NCBI GenBank assembly: GCA_018105865.1
Contig: CM030840.1
Coordinates: forward strand, 7,012,006 to 7,076,005
DNA from: Metaphire vulgaris
Lineage: Eukaryota; Annelida; Clitellata; Crassiclitellata; Megascolecidae
Direction: 5' to 3'
DNA length: 64,000 nt
Shown here: positions 1 through 10,495 of the stretch, in pieces
Layout of the letters: every line of letters starts with the position of its first letter
Position numbering within the stretch: the stretch's first letter is position 1
Notes under the pieces: model-generated
Told to the model about the DNA's origin: nothing
The model's database searches: none
The model's input: only the letters and a program-made list of their open reading frames with translations
Made by a program: the position numbers and the translations under genes

Positions 1-1603
1 TCAGCTTATATAAAAAAACTTTTTATTGTAGCACTTCCTAGCAGGTGATCGGTGATGCAAACTGCCAACCAACCACAGGCCCACAATATAAATAACACTT
101 TAAATTGGTTCACTGTAACTTACAGTCTCTAAGAATTTGAGTATTGATATTGAGAATGTCGGGAGAGACTCGAAAATGTGATAATAATTTTACTGACAGT
201 TGTATTTTGCTTGCAGGTCATTCACTCAATTTGGTAGCACGAGCGGCTGCGGAATGTAGTTCTGCTGCTGTGGAATACTTCAATGTACTTGAGGACATCT
301 ACGTTTTTTTCACAGCATCAACACATCGCTATGAAGTTCTAAAGCGATTTTCACCTGTTGTTCCAAAACGCATCAACACCACTCGATGGTCTTGTAGAGC
401 TGATGCTACGAAATCGTTGTCACTTGGTTATGCTGAGTTTATTGAAGCCCTTGACCACATTGCGGCCGATAGTGATGAACTAGCTGATGTACGTTGCAAG
501 GCTGTTGGACTGTCAAATCGCTTGTGCCAGCTTGAGATGGGCATATACACTGTCTTCTGGCACGATATTCTTGAGAGAGTCAATGCCACAGGCAAGATTT
601 TGCAGGACCCCATATGGATCTGAACTCGGCTGTTGCAGCGCTGCAATCTTTGAAGACGTTTGTAGAGTCGAAGAGAGAATGCTTTAAAGAATATGAGGAT
701 GAGGGCATGGTGAAGTCTGGCCAAACAGAATATGTTAACAAAAGAGAACGACGCCGCAACGTACGCCTGGATCCACCTGATCACCCTCAGCTTAGCCAGC
801 CGCAGGTTATACGTTCCAAGTCTGATATTTTTCGCATAGAAAACTTTCTACCAGTTATCGATCAGTTCAGCATGAACTTGGAGCAACGGCTTCGTGCGTA
901 TGAGCTTCTTTCGTGCAGGTTCTACTTCTTACGCAAACTTGATGTGCTTTCTGCGGACGAGATACTGGCAGCAGCATCGAATCTCGTTGAGGCTTACAAA
1001 GATGACCTCGATTCATGTCTCGAAATGAGCTTGTGCAATTTGCCGCGTTCGTTGATGTGTTCAAGGATGAGCAACATGCACTGTCTGCTGATGTTTCTCA
1101 TGAACAATTTATGTATCAGTTGATCCTGCAGAAACGAGTTGAGGGATCATTTCCGAATGTTGAAATAGCACTTCGCATATACCTGGTGCTTATGGTGAGC
1201 AACTGCAGTGCAGAGCGTTCCTTCTCCAAAATGAAGCTCATAAAAAACCGACTTCGAACATCGATGTCAAATGATCAGTTGTCTCACCTAGCTCTCATGA
1301 GTATAGAGTCAGACATTCTGCGTGAGATAAACTTCCAAGACCTTCTGACTGAGTTTGCGAAGAAGAAAGCACGAAAAGTTTCGCTGATATAACTAACTGA
1401 AAAACGCTGAAAAAGACTTGACTTTCACAGTTTCGAGACTTTCGACTTGCACTTTGTTACTCAGTCACAGTGTATTGTATTGTGATTGTGAGCGCTATAA
1501 AAATGCAAGTCCAAAAAAAATTTTTTTTCCCATTGGTGGGGGCCCTTTTTGGTGGGGGCCCCTGTGCGGCCGCACATGTCGCCCATGTCTAAATGCGGCA
1601 CTG
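1..1603 (+). mobile_element. hAT transposon, right-hand part
   Basis: The right end is supported by a hAT-style terminus at 1589-1603 that reads CAGTGCCGCATTTAG on the minus strand. Inside it lies a GC-rich block at 1535-1575 with GGGGGCCC motifs, similar to blocks near the ends of other hAT copies in this window. The transposase remnant at 144-1392 reads toward this end. The left end and its TSD lie outside the window or have been lost, so the true start is unknown. Confidence 0.65.
144..1392 (+). pseudogene. hAT transposase (DUF4371/ZMYM1-like), C-terminal half, frameshifted
   Basis: The coding match runs through three frames (about 217-623, 614-1020, 1015-1392), so there are at least two frameshifts. 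The first segment has the family landmark HSLNLV followed by a TRW motif (RINTTRWSCRAD). The last segment is a hAT C-terminal dimerisation domain with NCSAERSFSKMKLIKNRLR and an SDILREINFQDLL tail. A 3' splice-site-like sequence (pyrimidine-rich, AG at 215-216) sits just before HSLNLV, so the preceding 70 bases are probably intron rather than coding. The N-terminal TTF zinc finger and the first catalytic Asp region are absent. Such proteins cut and paste their own DNA; this copy cannot be active. Confidence 0.85.
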
Positions 1604-1860
1604 TGGGCAAGGAAGATTATCTTTGAATTTCAATCTCATGTTTTAGGCCTATACTTACATATTCTAAACATGGGAACCATTCAGAATCAAATACAGTAGA
1701 TGTTTTTAAGCATCTGTGGATATTTCACAAGAGGATTAATGCCAAATTGAAGCTGTGAGTCTGAGTCGATTCCAGATGCGTTACATTTCTTTGGCTGTCG
1801 AAATGGACAAACGATATTAACCAGATTGTAATAGTCTATTATATCACATCACAGAAACTC
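1604..1860. other. Non-coding stretch without recognisable feature
   Basis: Between the hAT right end and a LINE scrap I see no open frame with a family match and no clear repeat boundary. Confidence 0.5.
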
Positions 1861-1950
1861 AATTGAAAAGACTGCAGTCTGTGCAAAATGCCGCAGCTCG
1901 GCTCATAACGAATACACCTCGCTAGATTCATATCAAGCCTGTGATCACTT
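1861..1950 (+). pseudogene. LINE reverse transcriptase C-terminal scrap (CR1/L2-like)
   Basis: A short frame reads LQSVQNAAARLITNTPR then a stop. This matches the region after the RT palm in CR1/L2-type LINEs (the LQxVQNAAARL block, normally followed by HI.P.L..LHW). The next codons still suggest HIKPVITSLN after the stop. Nothing of the catalytic RT is present. It is a very short 3' fragment, orientation plus. Confidence 0.65.
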
Positions 1951-1965
1951 CACTGAATTCCGGTG

Positions 1966-2046
1966 CAGAGGTTCCCAAACTTTTTGACTCGCGGACCCCT
2001 ACTTTGCTCCCAGCTTAGCTCGTGGACCACATTATTTAACAAGTAA
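1966..2046 (+). mobile_element. hAT-type terminus fragment
   Basis: The sequence starts CAGAGGTTCCCAAACTTTTT and continues with a GACTCGCGGACCCC block. This is the look of many animal hAT/Charlie termini. The Harbinger element inserts about 80 bases in. I could not find the opposite terminus, so only a fragment is supported. Confidence 0.45.
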
Positions 2047-2361
2047 AGCGGGTGCCTCACTGAACGATTTAGTCATCGGATTTAGTCGGCCAACTTATCG
2101 GCGACAGAATCCGCCTGAATGATAAGCCAGCTGCAAAGGACAGCTGCCTCACTGGCTGACTTTGTCAGCGGGACGTTCGGGGTGGGGAGTAAACGTCCGC
2201 CAGATAATCTGAATACACGATCTGGCCCACTTCGTCGTCGGATTTTCTGACTTGTCAGCCAATCAGATTTCAGTCCAAAGGTCAGCGCGCGAGTTGACAA
2301 TAACAACAGCGAAACGAGGACACACTTTGTGGAAAATTTGGGCGGGAATAGGACAAGAAAC

Positions 2362-2481
2362 ATGTCGAAGAGTGAATTCGACTTGAATCTCCTTAGTGAA
2401 GTCGCGGCACAACCCATTTTATGGGACTGTCGCGACGATCTATACAAGGAAAGTGATAAAAAAACCGGCGGTATGGCTTGA
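2362..2481 (+). pseudogene. Harbinger MADF/Myb-SANT-like protein, N-terminal fragment
   Basis: Thirty-nine codons from ATG 2362 carry the start of a MADF-type DNA-binding domain: LLSEVAAQPILWDCRDDLY followed by KESDKK. In MADF proteins this block is L(I/L)xxVxxxPxLWDxxxxxY. PIF/Harbinger elements usually encode such a partner, which helps the transposase bind DNA and enter the nucleus. The frame ends at the deletion junction just after the lysine run, so only helix 1 remains. It faces the transposase fragment on the other strand. Confidence 0.75.
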
Positions 2482-2692
2482 GATCGCTGAGAAAGGCCTG
2501 TTGGTCTATCTCGGTGAGCTCCTGGATTAGGGTATGGTAAGCTCCCTTCAGTTCCCTACACCGTATCCAGGGTCTCACCCAGACCTTTCTCTTTTTTCGG
2601 AATTTCCTTTGTGCGGATAATGCACGTGCAGATGCAATAACCGTCAAAATTAATCCACATAATAACAAAGAGTCAAATTCCTCGTCAGCCAT
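2393..2692 (-). pseudogene. PIF/Harbinger (HARBI1-like) transposase, N-terminal fragment
   Basis: The minus-strand frame starts with an acidic/hydrophobic leader and then RKKRKVWVRPWIRCRELKG, AYHTLIQEL and FLSDLKPY. This is the typical N-terminus of HARBI1-type transposases (KRRFWVRPWLRRR, GAYxxLxxEL, FRxFLRM). The match fades after about residue 75, where the deletion junction falls; the remaining codons read antisense through the MADF fragment. The DDE catalytic core is gone. Confidence 0.85.
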
Positions 2693-2831
2693 CTTAAAAT
2701 GTGAGCTACATCAGCGTTTGTAGGCGTGGCTTATTTCTTGTTTCCAGACAAGACTAAACGTCGGTGGATTGGTTTGCCGACAAAATCAACGACTGAGTCC
2801 TCTGACTAAATCGTTAAGTGAGGCAGCCGCT

Positions 2832-3239
2832 TAAATGTTACAGTTAATATTTAATTAAAATAACTCGCAGACTATTCCCATAACACCAACGCTTTCCCTA
2901 AGACGACATAGCCTACTACGATACGGACAATCATAATATAGGCCTACAATTAAACGCTGAATAAACGTTGTTACATTACAGATAGATTGAACACGCTTAT
3001 TTATTTCCAGAATCAGCTACTTCGTCAAATTCTCTTACATATAATTTCTGTTAATGAGATGGATGTGCTTGCTTTTTTGCAAACTGTCAATTCTTTAGGC
3101 CTATTGTATTTTGACAAACACGCACGCAAGCAAATCAATTTCAACGAAAAGTCTCGTTTTAATTTTTGTTAACTTATATTTAATATGGCTAAGAGACTAA
3201 AATCATGCGAGGATTTTATTTGTTTTTTATGTGATGTAC
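2832..3239. other. Non-coding stretch without recognisable feature
   Basis: AT-rich flank between the Harbinger element and the Gypsy LTR. No coding match seen; small open frames here show no family motif. Confidence 0.4.
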
Positions 3240-3374
3240 TGTGCCGCATGGGCACAAGTTTCTAGTGTGGATCGGTGTTGTAGCACTTACAGTAGGCAGA
3301 GCAGTGATCATGGCTGATTATGAGCTGCTGCGGGAGAGGGGAAGACGCGCGGCCGACCGAGGGAAGGCCAAGCG

Positions 3375-3390
3375 TCTATAAAAGGGAGGG
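3375..3390 (+). promoter_or_regulatory. TATA box of LTR
   Basis: TCTATAAAAGGGAGGG at 3375. The same module (GTCTATAAAAGAGGGC) recurs at 48867-48881, each time followed by an ACACAAAG motif, which supports a real core promoter of a repeat family. Confidence 0.6.
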
Positions 3391-3678
3391 ACACAAAGAA
3401 ATCGGGAGCGGTGTTCGCCGGAACTTTTGATGGGGAAGAGGAGAGGAAAGGAAGACGAACTCTCGACGAAATTGGGGGAAAAGGTACTTCCTGCGAGTGA
3501 GATTAGCCGGCTCCAACTGGTAGGTTTAATCTAATTAATCGCTAATATCGAGATTGTATCTTGTGACAGTTTGCTGATGATTATATAACTGCTGAGGAGC
3601 TAATAAGGAAACTATCTGACTAATATAGTAGAATCGACACATTGATTGATGCATAAATGTATGATTGTCTGTGCTGTT

Positions 3679-6600
3679 CAGAGCCGGATTAACCATGTTG
3701 CATATGTTTCAATTGAAACGGGCCTACTCATAAATATTTCTTATTTTTCTTATTATTTCCAAAAATGTTCTGTCTGTTTAAGACAAGATTGTTTACTTTT
3801 AGTGTTTTGGGACTTAAACTTAATCCGCTAGGAGCGCTGATGCTTGTTTTCTGGCCTTCGTACAGTGTGAGGCCGTATTCAGACTTACGGCACTGTGACG
3901 TCATATCCGTTACCGATTGTGGCATTTGTTGTGCTGTGAATTATAGTGTTACGGTATCTGAAATTAAACTTAAAGTTTAGTATTATAATATAGTTTAACG
4001 AAATTAAATACTAAATAGTTAATTAATAAACAATTACAAATTGGAGAAAATGAAAAAAAAATTGAATCTGGCGCACAGAAGCGCAAAAAGATACGTCTTT
4101 TTGAAAAGGCAGCACAGTCACAACGTGGATCGATTGATCATTTCATTAAGAAATCGGACCCTTACAGTGATTCTATAGGAACAGAAATCCCCGGCAGCTT
4201 ATCGCCAGATCCATCACAACCATCAGTAGCTGTAAACTTGTCACTGGAAGAAAATGTGATTGATGAAGATATGATTGCTCCATCAGAAGGACTATCCCTA
4301 CCGCTTGCAGTGGCTGAATCAAACTCTTTGGAAGATATGCCACCATTGATGGACATTGCTAGAGATGGGGACATAATACCAGAAACTGATCCCGCATTAT
4401 GGAATGTAAGTAGCGATATGGTGAACTATTGGCTACAAATTGGGCCCAAATCTTGTGCTAATCGAGATGGCATATATGCAAATTCGTTAAGGAAATATGT
4501 CAACAGTAACAGAAAACTGAACGATTCAGCATTTTACTCACAATCTCACAATGGAGAAAAACTGGAAAGGCATTGGCTTTTTAATGCGCCATCATCTGGG
4601 TGCGTTTTTTGTTTTGTATGTAAACTGTTTTTGATAAACAGTAAGTCTGCACTTGCAACCACAGGATTTGACAGCTGGAGCACCATGAACAGACTTGAAC
4701 AACATGAAAAATCATCTGAGCACAGATGCGCTCTTACCACGTACTCCACTCGTTTATCCAAAGTTAAGACTTTGGACAAAACAATTTCCGAGGAAGCTGA
4801 TAAGGAAAGGCACTATTGGAGAGAAGTTCTAAAGAGAGTTGTCTCAACAGTTAAGTTTCTCACATCACGTGGATTATCACTCAGGGGATCTTCAGAAACC
4901 TTTGGTAGGTCAGATAATGGAAACTTCTTAGGTTGCTTGGAGTACCTAGCCGAATACGATTCATTTCTTGCTGGGCATATTGACAAATATGGAAATGCTG
5001 GACGTGGCACTACATCATACCTATTATCGACCACTTATGAAGAATTTGTGGGTCTTATGGCGAAGCAAGTTATCAACGTTATTGTGCATGAAGTAAAACT
5101 GGCAAAGTACTTTTTCTTTCAGTGTTGACTCTACACCTGACATATCACACACTGATCAATTGACTTTCACCGTTCGTTATGTGAGAAGTGATGGTCAACC
5201 TGTTGAACGTTTCTTGAAATTTGTGCAAATTTCGTCACACACTGGTCTTCATCTTTTGATACCATTGTGAAACATTTCGTGATCTTGAGATCGATATAAA
5301 AAGACTGTAGAGGTCAGACATACGACAATGCCAGCAATATGGCCGCCGCAATACTCTGGCGTATAAGCGCGAATAATTGAATCAACCGAGCAGCCTCCTA
5401 CATTCCTTGTATGGCACACTCACTGAACCTGTCTGGAGTTGCTGCAGTTGATACGTGCACGGAGGCAGTTAAATTTTTCGGTGTTGTTCAGAAAATTTAT
5501 GTTTTCTTGTCTGATTCAACATACAGATGGAATCTTGTCAAAGATGCTGTCAGACAAAGCGTCGTCGGAACAGAAAAGTCAGCACTTCTCCCAAAACGTT
5601 TGAGTGACACACGGTGGTCTGCTCATGCTGTTGCACTTCGGAGTATGTCTAACCACTATAAAACCTACCAATCTGTTTTGCAAGAAATCGGAAACAACAA
5701 TTTGCAAAAGAAAGAGACAAGAGCAGAAGCAATGAACTTAGCTAAAACAATGGATAAGCTGGAAACTGTATTCTTAGTGTGTTTCTGGAATATCATTCTT
5801 GAACGCATAAATGATGTCAGCCAGCTGCTGCAGTCAGAAAAACGGATCTTTGCATTGAGGCAGGACTCATGAAGTCGCTGTTGCAATTTCTAGCATCTCA
5901 GAGGAACAGGTTTGAATTTTATCGAGATAAAGCTTCTGAATTGTGCCTTGGAAAGCAATTTGAAAGAAAACGTGCACGTCAACCAAAACGCCAAGCGGAT
6001 GATAGCAATGAGCCAGCTGTTGTTTTAACAGGTGAAGAAATGTTCAAAGTCGAAACCTTTTATGTTATAATTGATTCCATTGTTACCGATCTTAGCCGTA
6101 GAATTGCAGCATACAAAGCGATTGACGAGCGTTGTTATTTTTTTTATGCCGATGATGAAAACAGCACTGCAGTAATGGAATCTTTAAAATTGTTTGCGGA
6201 ATTTTACTCTGAAGATGTCACTGATAGCCTCTGTGACGAGTGGATTCAGTGGCGAATATTTCTAAAAGAACTGCGATCAATACAGACAAAGAAAACACCG
6301 ATGCAAATGTTGAAATTGATGAATGAATTTAATCTTAATACCGGATTTCCCAATGTGTATGTTGCTCTGCGCATTTATCTAACTTTGCCGGTCTCCAACT
6401 GCACAGGTGAACGATCCTTCAGTCATCTCAAACGCATCAAAAATGCTGTTAGATCAACAATCGGTCAAGAAAGACTAAGTAGCTTAACATTGATGGACAT
6501 TGAATCCGAAATCGTTCAAAGCCTTGACTTTCAGAATATTATCGATGCGTTTTCAGCAATTAAATCACGTAGGAGAGATTTTTGACAATGAATAAATCCA

Positions 6601-6707
6601 TCCATATAATTATTAAATATTTTAAGACATTTTTGTTCCAAGGTATCGCCATGTGGGGCCTATAATTAATTTGTGAAACGGGCCTACAAAACCTTAATCC
6701 GGCTCTG
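3679..6707 (+). mobile_element. hAT transposon, complete with 8-bp TSD
   Basis: Fourteen-base terminal inverted repeats CAGAGCCGGATTAA lie at 3679 and, inverted, at 6694-6707. They are flanked by a perfect 8-bp TSD GTGCTGTT (3671-3678 and 6708-6715). Subterminal GAAACGGGCCTAC also recurs in inverted form. The 3029-bp element encodes a DUF4371/TTF-type transposase pseudogene. It sits inside the Gypsy 5' LTR. Confidence 0.95.
4055..6585 (+). pseudogene. hAT transposase (TTF zinc finger, DUF4371, dimerisation), broken
   Basis: An open stretch from about 4055 to 5128 carries a basic leader, a TTF-type zinc-finger region (HWLFNAPSSGCVFCFVCKLF, then H at EQHEKSSEHR) and the DUF4371 start (SLRGSSETFGRSDNGNFLG). 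Near 5115 the frame slips; the next frame shows the VDSTPDISHTDQLTFTVRYV block around the first catalytic Asp. About 130 bases of poor match follow. Coding resumes at 5411 with AHSLNL and LSDTRWSAH, slips again near 5870, and ends with the dimerisation domain NCTGERSFSHLKRIKNAVR. At least three lesions make it a pseudogene. Confidence 0.9.
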
Positions 6708-6837
6708 GTGCTGTTGATAATAATAATAACAACTGCTAATAAAGAATGATTGTCTTGTGCATTGCCACTGCCTCTGTCCGAAGCAGGACGATTTGGTCCC
6801 GCCGTTTTGGTCCCGGTCGATTTGGTCCGGACGCTTC

Positions 6838-6975
6838 GGTCCCATCCGTTTCGGTCCCCGTCCGTTTCGGTACCCGTCCGTTTCGGTCCCCGTCCGTTTC
6901 GGTCCCCGTCCGTTTCGGTCCCCGTCCGTTTCGGTCCCCGTCCGTTTCGGTCCCCGTCCGTTTCGGCCCCCTGAA
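6838..6975 (+). repeat. 16-bp tandem array in MULE left end
   Basis: About eight copies of GGTCCCCGTCCGTTTC (one variant GGTACC, one GGCCCC) stand head to tail. Single or paired variants of the same core occur at the opposite end (10515-10607) but are not amplified there. The overlapping open frames in all three phases are a by-product of a repeat without stops, not genes. Confidence 0.9.
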
Positions 6976-8459
6976 AAAATGCTCAACAAAATATACTTGT
7001 GACCCAGGTATACAGGAAACGGAAATGAAGTTAAAGGGAATTTACAGACAGGTGTGGCGTGTCCTATACAGGTGTGGCGTGTCCTCTTGACGGTATGTTA
7101 CCTTATTTATTTCAGTTTATTAATATTTCTGTTTGCGGGTAATATTAAATTATAGATTATTATATATAAATATATATTGGAAAATGCACGAAAAAACAGC
7201 TTCACCAAAAAACCTCAACAAAAAGTGTCAGAATTTTTGACCACCCTGTATGTATTTGTTTACAGAGGTCATTAATATGGACGAAATACAGACGAAAAGA
7301 AGCCGAAAATTGTTGGAGGACGGAGGTTATCTTTTTACCTTCCACAAACAGAGCGCTGATCCCTCTAAGAAGTTTTGGAGGTGCCAAGGGCGAAGCGACG
7401 GGTGCAAAGCAAGACTTCATACGGATATTAACGATGTTGTTGCTTCACGAACTGGCCTTCATACACATGGAAGCAATGCAGCGAGGGTGGAGGTGGCACG
7501 AGTCAAAACCGCTATGTGGAAACGAGCAGTTGAGACAATGGAGCCGCCGTCTCTGATCTTGAACAATGTAATCCAGGGATTGGATCAAGCGACAATGGGA
7601 CAAATGCCTAACAAAGACGCTACGCGTAAAATCATTGGAAGGGCCAGAATCAAAAATGCGAAAGCTCCACCTATGCCAACAAGTCTGGCTGATCTTATTA
7701 TACCAGAAGAGTATCAAACCTACAAGACACCAGAGGAAATAGCGAGTTATTTTTACTTGGAGATAAAGGTCCAGATGCTCCAAACCGGATTCTTGTTTTT
7801 GGACGTGAGTTTTGCGGCCTGGAGTGATCAGATGAAAGACGTTTATATGGATGGCACATTCAATCTGGCTCCACCTCTTTTTGAACAAGTATACGCAATT
7901 TTGAGCAAACGCGCCAACTTCGTATTTCCCATTATTTACGCTCTCCTCCCAAATAAACAGCAATGCACATATAATGAAGCCCTGTTCACCCTCATAAAAG
8001 AAATCTGGCCTCAGTTCCATCCGGATTCTGTCTCCGTAGATTTTGAAAAAGCTGTTATTAATGCGGTTGGTCAAGCGTTTCCAAATGCGGAAGTCCGAGG
8101 CTGTCTATATCATTTGATGAAGAATTTTAGAAGACACTTGGCCGATGCAAAAATGTTGCAGAGGTATAATACGGAACCAGCGTTTTCGTTTAACGCTAGG
8201 ATGATTGTTTCGTTAGCGTTCGTTCCCATTACCGGTTTAGACGAGGCCTTTCAAGCTCTCTCGGAGACAGGGGCGTCTACACCACATAAGCCTTGGAGCA
8301 AATGCTCCAACGAAAAAAAGGGGGGAAGGAATTTTTTGATTTATGGGGGGGAAAGGGAAATTTTTTTGAAAGAACTTTCGAGGGAAAATTACGCCGTTGT
8401 GGTTCATAATCTGCCGATTACAAATTATCATCTCTATGACGTTGAAGTTGATGTATGAT

Positions 8460-8520
8460 AAGATATGACGTCGTCATAGACTCATAGTCATCATATGACG
8501 TCATCGTCATTTACAGTAAA
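8460..8520 (+). promoter_or_regulatory. Cluster of CRE-like TGACGTC sites
   Basis: ATATGACGTCGTCAT at 8466 and ATATGACGTCATCGTCAT at 8494 give two CRE-type cores (TGACGTC, TGACGTCA) in 40 bases, about 100 bases before the first coding piece of the hAT. A promoter role is inference only. Confidence 0.3.
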
Positions 8521-8587
8521 CAGCGTGTGTAGCATACAGTAGCAATGCCAATTTTACAATAATAAATTTGTGCGAGTAAATAACATT

Positions 8588-8706
8588 ATGCCTAGAGAAA
8601 AGTCTATCTTTAAGTATAAATGTAAGGAGTTGTGCTGTAATTTGATCGTTAGAGCAGACAAATGGCAAAGTCATTGCCGTACAAAACATGGATATAAGCA
8701 TTTAAG
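8588..8706 (+). CDS. hAT first coding exon with CCHH zinc finger
   Basis: From ATG 8588 about 40 codons read MPREKSIFKYKC, then LCCNLIV, then WQSHCRTKHGYKHLR: a Cys-Cys-His-His finger. The exon ends at a good donor (AAG followed by GTATGT at 8707). Since the following exons are missing, this is a stranded exon rather than a working gene. The tie to the hAT dimerisation domain downstream is by position within one TSD-bounded element. Confidence 0.5.
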
Positions 8707-8885
8707 GTATGTACAGTTTTGTACACCCGCTACACCGTACAGTTCACGTATGACTGAAGTAGTCTGTAGTAGTAGTACAGTACAGTGTACTACACTACTA
8801 CAGAGTCATACAGTCTTTATGCAGTTGCACAGTTGCCACAGTACAATGTTTGCTTTGGTTAATGTTTAATTGCCATATGAACGGT

Positions 8886-8914
8886 CGGACGGTCCATTGT
8901 AACCGGACCGTCCG
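8886..8914. repeat. Short perfect hairpin
   Basis: Ten-base arms CGGACGGTCC / GGACCGTCCG with a 9-base loop, inside the hAT at 8268-9874. Possibly a subterminal structure; no function can be read from it. Confidence 0.6.
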
Positions 8915-9092
8915 GACGATTTATATAGCGCTTTATGCATAGTTAAAAATACCGAAATCGAAAGCGCTTTGACAACGCTTAAATGTCAAAGGTCAGAAGG
9001 CGGCGATGTTAAAATTCACTCGGATGATGGTTCATTACTATGATTACTCATAAGGTACAAGATGTGAATTTTCCAACGGTCCAACCTAGACC

Positions 9093-9359
9093 TTGCTGGA
9101 GTTATCATCGTTCACAGAACTGCAATACTTGGTGAAGATTCTGGCCACAGTTGCTGTTACAAGCTGCAGTGCAGAACGCATCATGAGCAGAGTAAAGATC
9201 ATTAAAAATCGACTGCGCAGCACAATGTCTGATGATTGGTTCTCAGCGTTGACAATCCTTGCCAGTGAACGTGATATTGTTGACAGCCTGTCGGTTCAAG
9301 ACATTATTGATAACTTTGCGTTATGCTCAAACAAGCTTCGCACCGCTCTTAGTCGTTGA
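9093..9359 (+). pseudogene. hAT transposase dimerisation domain fragment
   Basis: The frame reads LVKILATVAVTSCSAERIMS, then KIIKNRLRSTMS and SERDIVDSLSVQDIIDNFA. This is the hAT C-terminal dimerisation domain, with Ala-Glu-Arg in the SCSAER motif. The N-terminal and catalytic parts are missing, consistent with the internal deletion of this element. Confidence 0.85.
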
Positions 9360-10338
9360 ACATTGCAGTGACTCCAAATAGCTAGCCTACTTGTGGTGCG
9401 TAGTGGACAGAGACAGCTCAGACAGAAGTAGCCTAAATAGCATTAGGCCATTAGCATGTATTGTACTTTTTCTCTGTTTGTTGGCGAAAATCCCACATAA
9501 TTGCAAGTTGTAATATGTTTCGTCAACACTCTTTTCCACCATCATCCCATCATCATGGACTGATATTAAGAAAATAAGCAAAAAAATTACATGGTCTAAG
9601 ATAAAAATCATGATGTATCAGGTGCTCAATTGTGAATTGTGTGCAAAACTCCACTAAAACTCACCTACGAGCATCTGCAACTTCAAAATTTTTCCGGGGG
9701 TTATACCATCGGACCCCCGTGGCGGGAGGGCCTTAAGCCGCCCCTCCCGCAATCACCCCGAGCGCCTTCGGCGCCTGCGGGGGCGCTTCGCGCCTCCGCA
9801 GTCCCAGAACGCCTATGTCAGGTTTGGGGGGGGGGGGACTTGCTCCAATGAAAAAAGGGGGATAGACGCCCCTGCTCGGAGACACTATCGGTCGATTTAG
9901 GACCAATGCTGACATGGTTCGAAGAATATTATCTGGGAAGACGCGTTGGAAGAAACCGTCGTCGTCGCGATCCACCCTTTTCGCCGGCATTATGGAATGT
10001 GTACGACCGTGTTATAGAAAAAGAAGACAGAACAAATAACCATGCTGAAGCTGCGCATCGCCGGCTGCAGACGGAATTTAACATACAGCACCCATCGATA
10101 TGGCGCTTCATCGATGGTTTGCGCCAGATACAAAAAGGTCGCGATTTGGTCTACGAACAGTATGTGCGAGGTGAACGTGCACCAAGAAAACGACAAAAGT
10201 ATCAGGATGCAGACGAGCGCATATTAAACATTGTGTCCACTTATGCTGACCGCCCGATAATTGAGTATCTTCGAGGTCTAGCTCACAATTTCCTGATGGA
10301 ATAACACTTACTAATAAACACTCAGATTTTAAAACTCT

Positions 10339-10495
10339 CTGGACAATTAATAATTGCTATTAGCCACTGTTTATTTTAGTCTTGCAAAAATTATATCATT
10401 TTACCATTACACTTGTCTGGACAATTGATAATTGCTGTTAGCCACTGTTTATTTTAGTCTTGCAAAAAATTATATCATTCTACCATTACACATAA
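10339..10495. repeat. Two tandem 78-bp repeats
   Basis: Units begin CTGGACAATT at 10339 and 10417 and are nearly identical (a few substitutions). They lie in the 3' non-coding part of the MULE between the transposase stop and the right terminal repeat. Confidence 0.85.

Larger units (their letters stand above)
2047..2831. mobile_element. PIF/Harbinger deletion derivative with TAA TSD
   Basis: Terminal inverted repeats start AGCGG(G/C)TGCCTCACT and continue with AACGATTTAGTCA on both ends (two mismatches over about 29 bases). They are flanked by TAA at 2044-2046 and 2832-2834, the TWA-type 3-bp TSD of PIF/Harbinger. The 785-bp element keeps the 5' ends of two genes pointing at each other: a MADF protein (plus) and the transposase (minus). 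Everything between them was lost by an internal deletion at about 2465-2485. Confidence 0.9.
8268..9874 (+). mobile_element. hAT transposon (deletion derivative) with 8-bp TSD
   Basis: Ends are CAGGGGCGTCTA at 8268 and its inverse at 9863-9874. The TSD CTCGGAGA is perfect at 8260-8267 and 9875-9882. A GC-rich 3' block (9680-9835) with small palindromes precedes the right end. Only the first exon-like zinc-finger piece and the C-terminal dimerisation domain of a transposase remain in this 1607-bp copy, so most of the gene was deleted. It is nested in the MULE transposase gene. Confidence 0.95.
7277..10304 (+). pseudogene. FLYWCH-type MULE transposase, interrupted by a hAT insertion
   Basis: The first part (7277-8267) has a FLYWCH zinc-finger region (YLFTFHKQS, KKFWRCQ, then C, H and H), then the MULE core: VYMDGTFNLAP (first Asp), SVDFEKAV (second Asp) and CLYHLMKNF (the C..H motif). 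The second part (9883-10304) has the C-terminal RTNNHAEAAHRRL block, with the likely catalytic Glu, and a WRFIDGLR segment. Taking away the hAT plus one TSD copy (1615 bases), both parts share one frame with no stop across the join, giving about 470 codons. ATG 7277 is preferred over 7250 because it begins at the conserved start of the FLYWCH region. Confidence 0.9.

Noticed and set aside
6838..6975. Possible CRISPR-like array
   Set aside because: Units are contiguous with no unique spacers, and the genome is animal.
6746..7090. Open frames of 74-114 codons in several phases
   Set aside because: They run through a 16-bp tandem repeat with no stops; the peptides are repeats of VSVPVRFGPRPFRSP type and reflect the array, not genes.
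9639..9990. GC-rich ORFs on both strands
   Set aside because: They lie in the palindromic GC-rich subterminal part of a hAT and run across its right end into the MULE gene.
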